Shown piece after piece: positions 18,513-26,552 of a DNA stretch of 64,000 nt. A program made the translations under genes and the position numbers. The stretch spans positions 1,116,001-1,180,000 of the forward strand of contig NZ_JAHXZN010000001.1 of the NCBI RefSeq assembly GCF_019429485.1, read 5' to 3'. This stretch comes from Sphingomonas citri (lineage in GTDB: Bacteria > Pseudomonadota > Alphaproteobacteria > Sphingomonadales > Sphingomonadaceae). How positions within the stretch are numbered: the first letter of the stretch is position 1; every line of letters starts with the position of its first letter. Below the pieces are notes generated by a model. The model did not search any database and was not told where the DNA came from. It was given only the letters and a program-made list of their open reading frames with translations.

Positions 18513-20276
18513 ATGGAGGAGCGGCTCGCCGCGATCGCGCCGCGGCTGCGGCGGCAGCTCGACCGGCTCTATGGCGCGCAGGGTGACACCGACTCGCTGT
18601 GGGCCGCGACCCAGACGCTGCTGCGCGAGCGCCACGCCGAGCGGCCCGCGGCACTGCGCGCGCTCGACGCGGCGCGGCTCGACGATGCCGAGTGGTTCGT
18701 CCGCCCCGACATGCTGGGCTATTCCACCTATGTCGACCGCTACGCCGGCACGGTCGCGGGTCTGGCCGGGCGGGTCGACCATCTCGAGTCGCTCGGCGTG
18801 CGATACCTCCACCTGCTTGCATTGCTCAAGGCGCGCGAGGGCGACAGCGACGGCGGCTTCGCGGTCTCGGACTATCTGGCGGTCGAGCCGCGGCTCGGCA
18901 CGATCGACGAGGTCGAGGCGCTCACCGCGCGGCTGCGCGAGGCGCGCATCAGCCTGTGCGTCGACCTCGCGCTCAATCACACCGCGGACGATCATCTCTG
19001 GGCGAAAGCGGCGAAGGCGGGCGATCCGTTCTACCGCGACTTCTACATCGTGCTCGACGCGGCCGAGGCGCGCGCGCGCGAGGCCGCTCTGCCGCAGGTC
19101 TTCCCCGCCACCGCGCCGGGCAATTTCACGCTCGTGCCCGAGATGGGCGGCCATGTCTGGACCACCTTCTATCCGTTTCAATGGGACCTGAACTGGCGCA
19201 ACCCGAGCGTCTTCCTCGCCATCCTCGACGTGGCGCTGCGGCTCGCCAACCGCGGCGTGGAGGCGTTTCGGCTCGACAGCATCGCCTTCCTGTGGAAGCA
19301 GCCCGGCAGCGACTGCCGCAACCTGCCCGAGACGCACTATATCGTCCGCGCGCTGCGCGCCGCGCTCGACATCGCCGCGCCCGCCACGTTGCTCAAGGCC
19401 GAGGCGATCGTGCCTACCGCGTTCGTGCCACCCTATTTCGGCCGCGACGAGGGTGAAGGTTTTGAGCCCGAATGCCACCTCGTCTACAACAATTCGCTGA
19501 TGGTGGCAGGCTGGGTCGCGCTGGCGGAGCAGTCGGCGGCCCTCCCTGCCGCGATCGTCGCCGCGAGCGGCGGGCTGCCGCGCGGCGCCAATTGGCTGAG
19601 CTACGCGCGCTGCCACGACGATATCGGCTGGGGCTCGGTGCTGGGAGACCTGCGCGCGATCGATCCCGCGCCCGAGAAGCGGCTCGCCGCGGCGGCACAT
19701 TTCCTCGAGGGCGCGGACGGCGGCTGGGGCCGCGGTGCGCCGTTCCAGAGCGACGGCGCAGTGCTCCACGGCAGCAACGGGACGATGGCCTCGCTCGCCG
19801 GGCTCGAGTCCGCATGCGACGCGGAGGAGCGCGAGGCGGCCTACCGCCGCATCGCGCTGCTCAACGCGCTGACGATCGCGAGCGGCGGGCTGGCGACGAC
19901 CTACATGGGTGACGAGCTCGGCCTGCTCAACGACTATGGCTATCGCGACGACCCGGGGCGCGCGCACGAGGGTCGCTGGCTGCACCGGCCCGAGATGGAC
20001 TGGGCGGCGCTCGACGGCGCGGCGGCGCGTCGCATCGGCGGCGACCTGCGCGCGCTGCGGGCGGCGCGCGTGGCGAGCGGCGGCGCGGGCGCGCCGGCGC
20101 TGATCGAGACGGGCGCGCCGGCGCTGCTCGGCGTGGCATGCGGACGCGACCGCGTGTTCCTCAACTTCGGCGCGGCTTCCGTGGCTCTCACCTCGGCGGG
20201 CCGCGATCGGTTGACCGGGGCGACCTGCGACACCGCGCCGGGCTGGGGTGTGGTCTGGCTGGAGGGAGCGCGATGA
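18513..20276 (+). CDS. suxB: Amylosucrase-family sucrose hydrolase (GH13)
   Basis: 587-residue cytoplasmic alpha-glucosidase-retaining enzyme of the amylosucrase/sucrose hydrolase subfamily. The nucleophile is Asp255 in FRLDSIAFLWKQPGSDCRNL, the acid/base Glu297 in KAEAIV, and the transition-state pair His368-Asp369 in ARCHDDIGWG; 'VWTTFYPFQWDLNWRNP' and 'MLGYSTYVDRYAG' match amylosucrases strongly. It cleaves sucrose to glucose and fructose, and may also transfer glucose to alpha-1,4-glucan; the sequence does not separate the two activities. ATG 18513 is chosen for its AGGAAGGA site; ATG 18507 or 18483 are alternatives. Its stop overlaps the transporter start (ATGA). Confidence 0.9.
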   Translation: MEERLAAIAPRLRRQLDRLYGAQGDTDSLWAATQTLLRERHAERPAALRALDAARLDDAEWFVRPDMLGYSTYVDRYAGTVAGLAGRVDHLESLGVRYLHLLALLKAREGDSDGGFAVSDYLAVEPRLGTIDEVEALTARLREARISLCVDLALNHTADDHLWAKAAKAGDPFYRDFYIVLDAAEARAREAALPQVFPATAPGNFTLVPEMGGHVWTTFYPFQWDLNWRNPSVFLAILDVALRLANRGVEAFRLDSIAFLWKQPGSDCRNLPETHYIVRALRAALDIAAPATLLKAEAIVPTAFVPPYFGRDEGEGFEPECHLVYNNSLMVAGWVALAEQSAALPAAIVAASGGLPRGANWLSYARCHDDIGWGSVLGDLRAIDPAPEKRLAAAAHFLEGADGGWGRGAPFQSDGAVLHGSNGTMASLAGLESACDAEEREAAYRRIALLNALTIASGGLATTYMGDELGLLNDYGYRDDPGRAHEGRWLHRPEMDWAALDGAAARRIGGDLRALRAARVASGGAGAPALIETGAPALLGVACGRDRVFLNFGAASVALTSAGRDRLTGATCDTAPGWGVVWLEGAR

Positions 20277-21610
20277 GGCCGACCACGGGAACCGCGCGGG
20301 GAGCGTCGCGCCCCCGCCTCTCGCTGGCGCGGATCGTCGAGATGAACCTCGGTTTCCTCGGCCTGCAATTCTCCTTTGGACTGCAGCAGGCCAACATGGC
20401 CCCGATCTACGGCTACCTGGGCGCCGATGAGGCGACGCTGCCGCTGCTGTGGCTCGCCGGTCCGGTCACCGGTCTGCTCGTCCAGCCGCTGATCGGCGCG
20501 ATGAGCGACCGCACCACCTCGCGGCTCGGTCGCCGCACCCCCTATTTCCTCGTCGGTGCGGTGCTGTGCAGCCTGTGCCTGTTCGCGATGCCGTACAGCC
20601 GCGCTCTGTGGATCGCGGCGAGCCTGTTGTGGGTGCTCGACGCCGCCAACAACGTCACGATGGAGCCCTATCGCGCCTATGTCGGCGACCGGCTCGCGCC
20701 CGACCAGCGGCCGACCGGCTTCCTGACGCAATCAGCCTTTACCGGGCTGGCGCAGACGCTCTCCTACCTCGCGCCGAGCCTGCTGGTCTGGTTTGGCCTC
20801 GACAAGGACGCGGTCGACGCCAACGGCATCCCCGACATCACGCGCATCGCCTTCGTGATCGGCGCGGTGCTGTCGCTCTCGACGATCCTGTGGTCGGTGT
20901 GGCGCGTGCCCGAGCTGCCGCTGCCGGCCGAGGAGCGCGCGCGACTCGAGGCCGAGCCGCTGACGCTGCGATCCGCCCTCGCCGATCTGCGCACCGCGCT
21001 GCTGGAGATGCCGCGCCCGATGCGGCAGCTCGCGCTGGCGATGCTCTGCCAATGGTATGCGATGTTCGCTTACTGGCAGTTCATCGCCTTCGCGCTGGCA
21101 CGCTCGCTCCACGACACCGCCGACGCGACCAGCCAGGCGTTCCGCGACACCGCGCTGACCGTGGGACAGCTCGGCGCCTTCTACAACGCAGTCGCCTTCG
21201 TCGCCGCGCTCGCGCTGATGCCGCTGGCGCGGCGCCACGGCGCCAAACGCGTCCACGCCTGCTGCCTCGCCGCCTCGGGTGCGGCGATGCTCGCGATCCC
21301 GGCGATCGGACAGGAAGCGTGGCTGTACGTCGCGATGGTCGGGATCGGGATCGGCTGGGCCGGGATGATGGGCAACCCATACGTCATGCTGACCGACATG
21401 ATCCCGCCCGAGCGCAACGGCGTGTACATGGGCATCTTCAACATGTTCATCGTCATCCCGATGATGATCGAGAGCCTGTCGATCCCGCTGTTCTACCACA
21501 ACCTGCTCGGCGGTGACGCGCGTGCGGTCCTGGTGCTCGCGGGCGCGCTGATGCTGCTCGGGGCGATCGCCACGGTGATGGTGGGCCGCGGCGCGCGCGC
21601 GGCAAGGTAG
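20273..21610 (+). CDS. suxC: MFS sugar transporter (sucrose/maltose type)
   Basis: 445-residue inner-membrane transporter with twelve predicted helices, of the glycoside-pentoside-hexuronide/SLC45-like group. '[28 protein letters not shown]' at the start, [18 protein letters not shown] in loop 2-3 and '[33 protein letters not shown]' near the end are shared with proteobacterial sucrose/maltose permeases. The ATG at 20273 lies in an ATGA overlap with the hydrolase gene and follows GGAGGGAG. It completes the uptake route: outer-membrane receptor, permease, intracellular hydrolase. Confidence 0.88.
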   Translation: MRPTTGTARGASRPRLSLARIVEMNLGFLGLQFSFGLQQANMAPIYGYLGADEATLPLLWLAGPVTGLLVQPLIGAMSDRTTSRLGRRTPYFLVGAVLCSLCLFAMPYSRALWIAASLLWVLDAANNVTMEPYRAYVGDRLAPDQRPTGFLTQSAFTGLAQTLSYLAPSLLVWFGLDKDAVDANGIPDITRIAFVIGAVLSLSTILWSVWRVPELPLPAEERARLEAEPLTLRSALADLRTALLEMPRPMRQLALAMLCQWYAMFAYWQFIAFALARSLHDTADATSQAFRDTALTVGQLGAFYNAVAFVAALALMPLARRHGAKRVHACCLAASGAAMLAIPAIGQEAWLYVAMVGIGIGWAGMMGNPYVMLTDMIPPERNGVYMGIFNMFIVIPMMIESLSIPLFYHNLLGGDARAVLVLAGALMLLGAIATVMVGRGARAAR

Positions 21611-21666
21611 CCACCGCGCACCTTCCCGCGCCGATCCGAACGTTGCGCGTGACGAGATAATGTATC

Positions 21667-22818
21667 ATGGCCGCGGCCATGCTTCAGCTGACCGCCCCCC
21701 GCACCGTCCAGGCTCCGTCACGTCCCTCGCCGAACCGCCGGCTCGACTCGATCGATGCGCTGCGCGGACTGGTCATGCTGCTGATGCTGGCGGACCACAC
21801 GCGCGAATACTTCTTGCTGAGCGCGCCGGTGAGCGACCCGATGGATCTTCGCGTCGCCCCACCCAGCCTGGTCGCGGCTCGGCTCGCCGCGCACCTCTGC
21901 GCGCCCGTCTTCATCGCGCTCGCCGGGGTGTCGGCGTGGCTCTACGGCGCGGCTCGACCGCGCGCCGCGACCGCGCGCTTCCTTCTCGAGCGCGGGCTGT
22001 TCCTCCTGCTGCTCGAGCTCACCCTGGTCGGCTTCGCCTGGAGCTTCTCGCTCGCGCCGACGATGATCTACCTCCAGGTGATCTGGGCGATCGGCTGGTC
22101 GATGATCGCACTGGCGGGGCTGCTGTGGCTGCCGCGTCGGGCGCTGATCGCAATCGCCATCGTGGTGGTGGCAGGGCACAATCTGCTCGACCCGGTGCGG
22201 CTCGCCGCTGGCCACCCGCTGTACCCGATATGGGCGATACTCCACCAGCGCGACCTCATCGCGCTGGGCGGCGGGGTGACGGCGCGGACCTCCTATCCGG
22301 TGCTTCCCTGGATCGGCGTGATCGCGCTCGGCTATGCGATCGGCCCGTGGTTCCACACCTCTCCCGTCTGGCGGCGGCGCGCGCTCGCGGCGGCCGGCAC
22401 GATCCTGCTGGCCGGTTTCGTGCTGCTGCGCGCGATCAACCGTTACGGCGAACCGCTTCCATGGGAGCTCGGTGCGACGCCGCTGCTGACGCTGCTCTCC
22501 TTCCTCAACGTGACCAAATACCCGCCCTCGCTCGACTTCCTGCTGTTGACGCTAGGCCTCGGCGCATGGCTGCTGGTTGCCTTCGAGCAGCGCACGGCGC
22601 GCTGGCTGGCGGTGCTGGGGAGCGCGCCGATGTTCTTCTACCTGCTCCACCTCTATGCGTTGCACCTGCTGTCGATCGCCGCCGGCGGGCGCGAGGTACC
22701 CACCATCGGGCACGTCTGGTTGCTCGCCGCCGCGGTGGCGCCGCCCTTATGGTGCGCGACGCGCTGGTTCGCCGGGGTGAAGCGGCGGAGCGCGAGCCGC
22801 TGGCTACGCTTCTTCTGA
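21667..22818 (+). CDS. DUF1624 / HGSNAT-like membrane acyltransferase family protein
   Basis: 383-residue multi-spanning protein. Its N-terminus RLDSIDALRGLVMLLMLADH is the signature of the heparan-alpha-glucosaminide N-acetyltransferase (DUF1624/YeiB) family, followed by roughly ten hydrophobic helices. Family members move acyl groups across the membrane onto sugars, but most bacterial ones are uncharacterised. ATG 21667 or ATG 21679 could start translation; the ribosome site is weak for both. It follows the sux genes by 56 bases on the same strand, so it may be read through from that operon. Function is not established. Confidence 0.75.
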   Translation: MAAAMLQLTAPRTVQAPSRPSPNRRLDSIDALRGLVMLLMLADHTREYFLLSAPVSDPMDLRVAPPSLVAARLAAHLCAPVFIALAGVSAWLYGAARPRAATARFLLERGLFLLLLELTLVGFAWSFSLAPTMIYLQVIWAIGWSMIALAGLLWLPRRALIAIAIVVVAGHNLLDPVRLAAGHPLYPIWAILHQRDLIALGGGVTARTSYPVLPWIGVIALGYAIGPWFHTSPVWRRRALAAAGTILLAGFVLLRAINRYGEPLPWELGATPLLTLLSFLNVTKYPPSLDFLLLTLGLGAWLLVAFEQRTARWLAVLGSAPMFFYLLHLYALHLLSIAAGGREVPTIGHVWLLAAAVAPPLWCATRWFAGVKRRSASRWLRFF

Positions 22819-22835
22819 GAGGGCGGCGTGCGGAC

Positions 22836-24221
22836 CTACTGCCGCCGCGCGTCCGGCAGCACCCGGTCGATCCAGCCGCCGAGCCGCCCGTGCGACCAGG
22901 CGAGCGCGCGATAGAAGGCCAGTACCGGCCGCGCCCAATGGAGATAGAGCCCCGGCGCCCCGGTCCGCGCCGACAGCCACGCCAGCCGGTGGCTCCAGCG
23001 CGCGATGCCGGCGCGCGTTCGATACACCAGACGGCGTCGCAGCGGCAGCGCGCGCGCGTCGGGCGCGACCCGCTTGCGCTTGGCCACGCCGCCGCGCCAG
23101 CGTCGCCACGTCAGCCGATAGGCCAGCCCCTCGCGGCGGTGCCGAAAGCCCGCCGCCTGCGTCGCCTCGACGAAGGCGGCATCCACTTCCTCCAGCACCA
23201 GCCGGCCTTCCGCCACCGCGGCGCGGATCAGACCGTCGACGAGCGGCGTGCGCGCCACCACCACGTTGGTGCCGCGCCCGTCGGACGAATAGGGCTCGAC
23301 CCAGGCGTCGCCGAAGGCGACGTCGGCGGTCTCGGCGACGACGTCGTCGCACATGTCGCACGCGCTGTTCTGGAAGAAGCCCGCGCCCCAGTCGCCGTCG
23401 GCGAGGTGCCACCAGTCCTCGGCCCGCGCGCTGCCGTCGTCGAGCGTCAGGTGCGCACGGTACCAATTGGCCGGCCGCCCCGCGTCCTTGATGCGATAGT
23501 CGACCGCGCGTACGCGCGCCGGCGGCGTGTCGAGCTGCCACGCGAAACTGTCGACCAGCCGGGCGCTCTTCTGATGCCCGCAGAATAGTCCGAGCACGTG
23601 TGGCACGCGCTCGCGCAGCACCGGGTCGCGCGCGCGTTCGAGCTGGATCATCTTGGCGAAGCACGGCACCGCGACGATCGCGTAGCGCCCCGGCGTGGCA
23701 CGGATCTCGCGCAACACCGCGGAGAGCTCGACCGGGTAATAGCGCGACTTCGCGCCGGCCAGCAGCGAAGCGGTGTCGTGCGACAGGCGATAGGCGAAGT
23801 AGCGACCGTCGTCCTGCGGCGCGGCGACCGGCGCGACATGTGCCACCGCGTCCACCGCGCCGGTGCGCAGCAGCTCGGCGGCCACCCAGCTCACCATCCC
23901 GCCCGAGCTGCCCGACTCCCGCCATTCGCCCTCGGCGACGTGGCCGACCCAGGTCGACTCGTGGCGACCCAGCAGCGCCGTGGCAAACGGCGCAGCGGGG
24001 AAGCGCTCGGCGCCGATCATGTCCTCGTCGCGGGCGTCGGGCGAGAAGGGGCAGCGCTGCGCGAACTCCTCGGACGGCACGGACGCGAAGGCTCCGTCGG
24101 GCTTCCACGTGCCGTGGCGGTCCCACGCCATCGAACCCTCAGACGCGTCGGCCGCGCACCCACCGCAGCCGATGCACAGCTTCGAGCGCACCACGTCGCG
24201 CGGCGCGAGCGGCTCAGCCAA
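22836..24221 (-). CDS. FrhB-like coenzyme F420 hydrogenase/dehydrogenase beta-subunit family protein
   Basis: About 461 residues. The N-terminal ferredoxin-like CIGCGGC (Cys16, 19, 22) and a second cluster ACDMCDDVVAETADVAFGDAW are hallmarks of the FrhB/FdhB fold, which binds flavin and iron-sulfur. In bacteria lacking F420 metabolism, such genes are often found in polysaccharide clusters next to pyruvyl transferases, as here. The start is uncertain: TTG 24221 overlaps the upstream stop by 8 bases; GTG 24194 or 24191 would still keep the cysteines. It is probably cotranscribed with the pyruvyl transferase gene; the reaction is unknown. Confidence 0.75.
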   Translation of the reverse strand: MAEPLAPRDVVRSKLCIGCGGCAADASEGSMAWDRHGTWKPDGAFASVPSEEFAQRCPFSPDARDEDMIGAERFPAAPFATALLGRHESTWVGHVAEGEWRESGSSGGMVSWVAAELLRTGAVDAVAHVAPVAAPQDDGRYFAYRLSHDTASLLAGAKSRYYPVELSAVLREIRATPGRYAIVAVPCFAKMIQLERARDPVLRERVPHVLGLFCGHQKSARLVDSFAWQLDTPPARVRAVDYRIKDAGRPANWYRAHLTLDDGSARAEDWWHLADGDWGAGFFQNSACDMCDDVVAETADVAFGDAWVEPYSSDGRGTNVVVARTPLVDGLIRAAVAEGRLVLEEVDAAFVEATQAAGFRHRREGLAYRLTWRRWRGGVAKRKRVAPDARALPLRRRLVYRTRAGIARWSHRLAWLSARTGAPGLYLHWARPVLAFYRALAWSHGRLGGWIDRVLPDARRQ

Positions 24222-25287
24222 GCGCGTGGCGCAGATAGGCGAGTGACTCGGCGCGCAGCTCCTCGATCCGCTCGTAGACCGCCGGTGCGGGCGGCGCGCC
24301 GAGCAGCGCGTCATAGTCCGCGCCCTCGAGCTCGGGCGATACGATGTGGCGGCGCGCGTCGAGCGCGGCGGCGAGGTCGCGCACCTTGTTGAAGCGGTAG
24401 GGCGAAGGCGCGGTGACGAAGGGGGTGCGGTTGTTGAGCGCGAAGACGCAGCCGTGGAAGAAATTGGTCACGAGCGCGCTGGCGCTCGCGGCGCGCTGCG
24501 CGAATTCCTCCGGGCCCGCGGCGATGTCCTGCTCGTCGGCCCAGTCGTTGCGGTATCCGATGCTAACCAGGCGTACCCCGCTGCGCCGGCTCCAGTCGCG
24601 CATCTGGCGCTGCAGCCATTCCGGGAAGCCGTGGCCGTAGACCAAGGCATAGCGGCCCTTCTCGGACGGCGGCGCGGCAGCGTGGACGCGGTCGCCGAAC
24701 TGGAGCACGGGGTCGAGCACCAGCGGCGGGGTCGCGCCGAGGGCGGTCTCCACGAGCGCCCGCGAGTTGGCGTCACGCACCGACACCGCGGTGAAGCGCC
24801 GCAGCTTGGCGGCCCAGTCAGCCGAGATGCCGTCGGCAGCGTCATGATTGCCGAAGCTGGCCGCGTAGGAGACCAGCCGCGGCGCGCTCAATCCCTCGCC
24901 GAAGAAGATCGGCGCGCCGCCGTACCACGGATGGCGGAAGTTCCAGACCTCGTCGCTGCCGACGACGATCGCGTCGTAGCCGTCGGTGTCGGGCCGGTGC
25001 AGCGGGAAACGCGGAGACTGCGGCAGGCGGTCGAACGCCGCGACGAACTTGCGGCCCTTGATCTTGTACGCCGGCAGATCGGCGCGTGGCGTGCGCTCGG
25101 GCAAGGTCGGCTGGAACGAACAGCGCCACTCGGCACGCGCGACCTGATCGCTGTGATGATCGAGCAGCCGCGCGTCATGGCCGAGGGAGCGCAACCCCTC
25201 GGTCAGGCAGCGCGCCTGCCAGTAGGAACCGTAGTTGATGCAGCGGTGAAAGGTCAGGATCCCGACCTTGCGCGGTGTAGCGGTCAT
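24214..25287 (-). CDS. Polysaccharide pyruvyl transferase family protein
   Basis: 357 residues of the WcaK/CsaB-like polysaccharide pyruvyl transferase fold, which adds ketal pyruvate from phosphoenolpyruvate to sugars. Visible family features are the N-terminal KVGILTFHRCINYGSYWQ, YDAIVVGSDEVWNF, VSYAASFG, SVRDANSRALVE and the C-terminal TNFFHGCVFALNNRTPFV. No glycosyltransferase or export gene is nearby, so the acceptor is unknown. It runs into the FrhB-like gene with an 8-base overlap. ATG 25287 is the only sensible start, although the ribosome site is weak. Confidence 0.85.
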   Translation of the reverse strand: MTATPRKVGILTFHRCINYGSYWQARCLTEGLRSLGHDARLLDHHSDQVARAEWRCSFQPTLPERTPRADLPAYKIKGRKFVAAFDRLPQSPRFPLHRPDTDGYDAIVVGSDEVWNFRHPWYGGAPIFFGEGLSAPRLVSYAASFGNHDAADGISADWAAKLRRFTAVSVRDANSRALVETALGATPPLVLDPVLQFGDRVHAAAPPSEKGRYALVYGHGFPEWLQRQMRDWSRRSGVRLVSIGYRNDWADEQDIAAGPEEFAQRAASASALVTNFFHGCVFALNNRTPFVTAPSPYRFNKVRDLAAALDARRHIVSPELEGADYDALLGAPPAPAVYERIEELRAESLAYLRHALG

Positions 25288-25355
25288 TGCGGAGATAATC
25301 GCTCGGTAGGTCAGCGAGTTCCGCTGATCCTCCCCGCTGGCGGGCACGACTTCCC

Positions 25356-25895
25356 TCAGCCCAGCAGGCCGTCCGCCAGGAGCAGCAGCATCTTGACGTC
25401 CATCGCCACGCCCTGGGTACGCTTCGCCAGCACGAAGCGCGTCAGCTCGGCGCGGGGCACCAGATGCACCTCGATGTCCTCGTCGGCCTCGCCGCCCCCC
25501 GGCCCGACCTTCTCCAGCTCGTGCGCGCGCACCAGCGTGAAGCCTTCGCTGTTCATTCCCGGCGACGAGTAGAAGAAGCCCAGCTCCTCGATCCGTCCCG
25601 CCCGGTAGCCGGTCTCCTCCTCCAGCTCGCGCGCGGCGCCGGCGGCGACGGCCTCGCCCGCGGTCTCGTCGCCGATCAGGCCGGCGGGCAATTCGAGGCA
25701 GCGGCGGCCGAGCGGGACGCGATATTGCTCGACCAGCACGACTCGATCGGAAGCGTCGATCGCGACGATCACCGCGGCCTGGATGCCGTTGCGGCGGGAC
25801 ACATATTCCCACTGCCCTTGCGTCTTCACCTCGATGTAGCGGCCGGCCCAGGCCGTCTCGGCAGGAGCATCGGCGTCGCGGTGGGGCTTGGTCAT
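25356..25895 (-). CDS. Nudix hydrolase, ADP-ribose pyrophosphatase-like
   Basis: 179 residues with a complete Nudix box, spaced G-x5-E-x7-RELEEETGY, in the segment starting GDETAGEAVAAG. The preceding EQYRVPLGRRCLELPAGLIG is typical of the NudF/ADP-ribose pyrophosphatase branch, which hydrolyses ADP-ribose and related nucleoside diphosphate sugars. Length and layout are normal for the family. It lies 68 bases upstream of the pyruvyl transferase gene on the same strand. The exact substrate is not certain. Confidence 0.88.
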   Translation of the reverse strand: MTKPHRDADAPAETAWAGRYIEVKTQGQWEYVSRRNGIQAAVIVAIDASDRVVLVEQYRVPLGRRCLELPAGLIGDETAGEAVAAGAARELEEETGYRAGRIEELGFFYSSPGMNSEGFTLVRAHELEKVGPGGGEADEDIEVHLVPRAELTRFVLAKRTQGVAMDVKMLLLLADGLLG

Positions 25896-26015
25896 GGAGT
25901 CTCGCTCGATCCTGGCGTCGGGAGGCGCCTCTCTAAGCCAGTGGCGCGACTTGGCGAAGCGGCAATCCGCGCTTAACCTGGATCGGCCCGCATCGGGAGC
26001 GGCAGGGAGACGATC

Positions 26016-26492
26016 ATGTTGAAGGATTTCAGAGCGTTCATCGCTCGAGGCAATGTGCTCGACCTGGCGGTCGGCGTGATCATCGGCGGCGCCTTCGCCA
26101 CCATCACCAAGTCGCTGACCGACGACATCATCATGCCGATCGTCGGCGCGATCTTCGGCGGCTTCGATTTCTCGAGCTATTTCGTGAAGCTGGGGCCCGT
26201 CCCCGCGAACTACACCGGCTCGCTGACGAGCTATGCCCAGCTCAAGGCGGCGGGCGTGCCGCTGTTCGGCTACGGCGAGTTCATCACCGTGGTGATCAAC
26301 TTCATCATTCTCGCCTTCATCGTCTTCCTTCTGATGCGCAGCGTCAACCGCGTGATCGCCGCGGCCGAGCGCGAGAAGAAGGAAGGGACGGCAGAGCCTG
26401 CCGCCGAGCCCGCCGAGGTGGCGCTGCTGCGCGAGATCCGCGACGAGCTGCGCGCCGGAGCGGGCACGCGGACCCCTCCCCCGCTGGTCTGA
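26016..26492 (+). CDS. mscL: Large-conductance mechanosensitive channel MscL
   Basis: 158-residue inner-membrane channel that opens under membrane tension to release solutes during osmotic downshock. The N-terminal helix and TM1 read MLKDFRAFIARGNVLDLAVG, then VIIGGAFATITKSLTDDIIMP; the second helix (FITVVINFIILAFIVFLLMR) and a charged cytoplasmic bundle (LLREIRDEL) complete the fold. It is slightly longer than E. coli MscL (136) through an Ala/Glu/Pro linker and a TPPPLV tail. A GGCAGGGAG ribosome site precedes the ATG. Monocistronic, closed by the hairpin at 26507. Confidence 0.97.
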   Translation: MLKDFRAFIARGNVLDLAVGVIIGGAFATITKSLTDDIIMPIVGAIFGGFDFSSYFVKLGPVPANYTGSLTSYAQLKAAGVPLFGYGEFITVVINFIILAFIVFLLMRSVNRVIAAAEREKKEGTAEPAAEPAEVALLREIRDELRAGAGTRTPPPLV

Positions 26493-26506
26493 CCCGACGA
26501 CGGCCC

Positions 26507-26533
26507 GGCGCTCTCCCGAGGCGAGAGAGCGCC
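26507..26533. terminator. Hairpin between convergent mscL and amino-acid permease genes
   Basis: Nine-base arms GGCGCTCTC and GAGAGCGCC with a 9-base loop lie 15 bases after the mscL stop and 20 before the stop of the convergent permease gene. Stem and position fit a bidirectional terminator. There is no U-tract, which is common in such GC-rich genomes, so its efficiency cannot be judged. Confidence 0.6.
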
Positions 26534-26552
26534 GCGGCGTGCCGGCGCGAAC

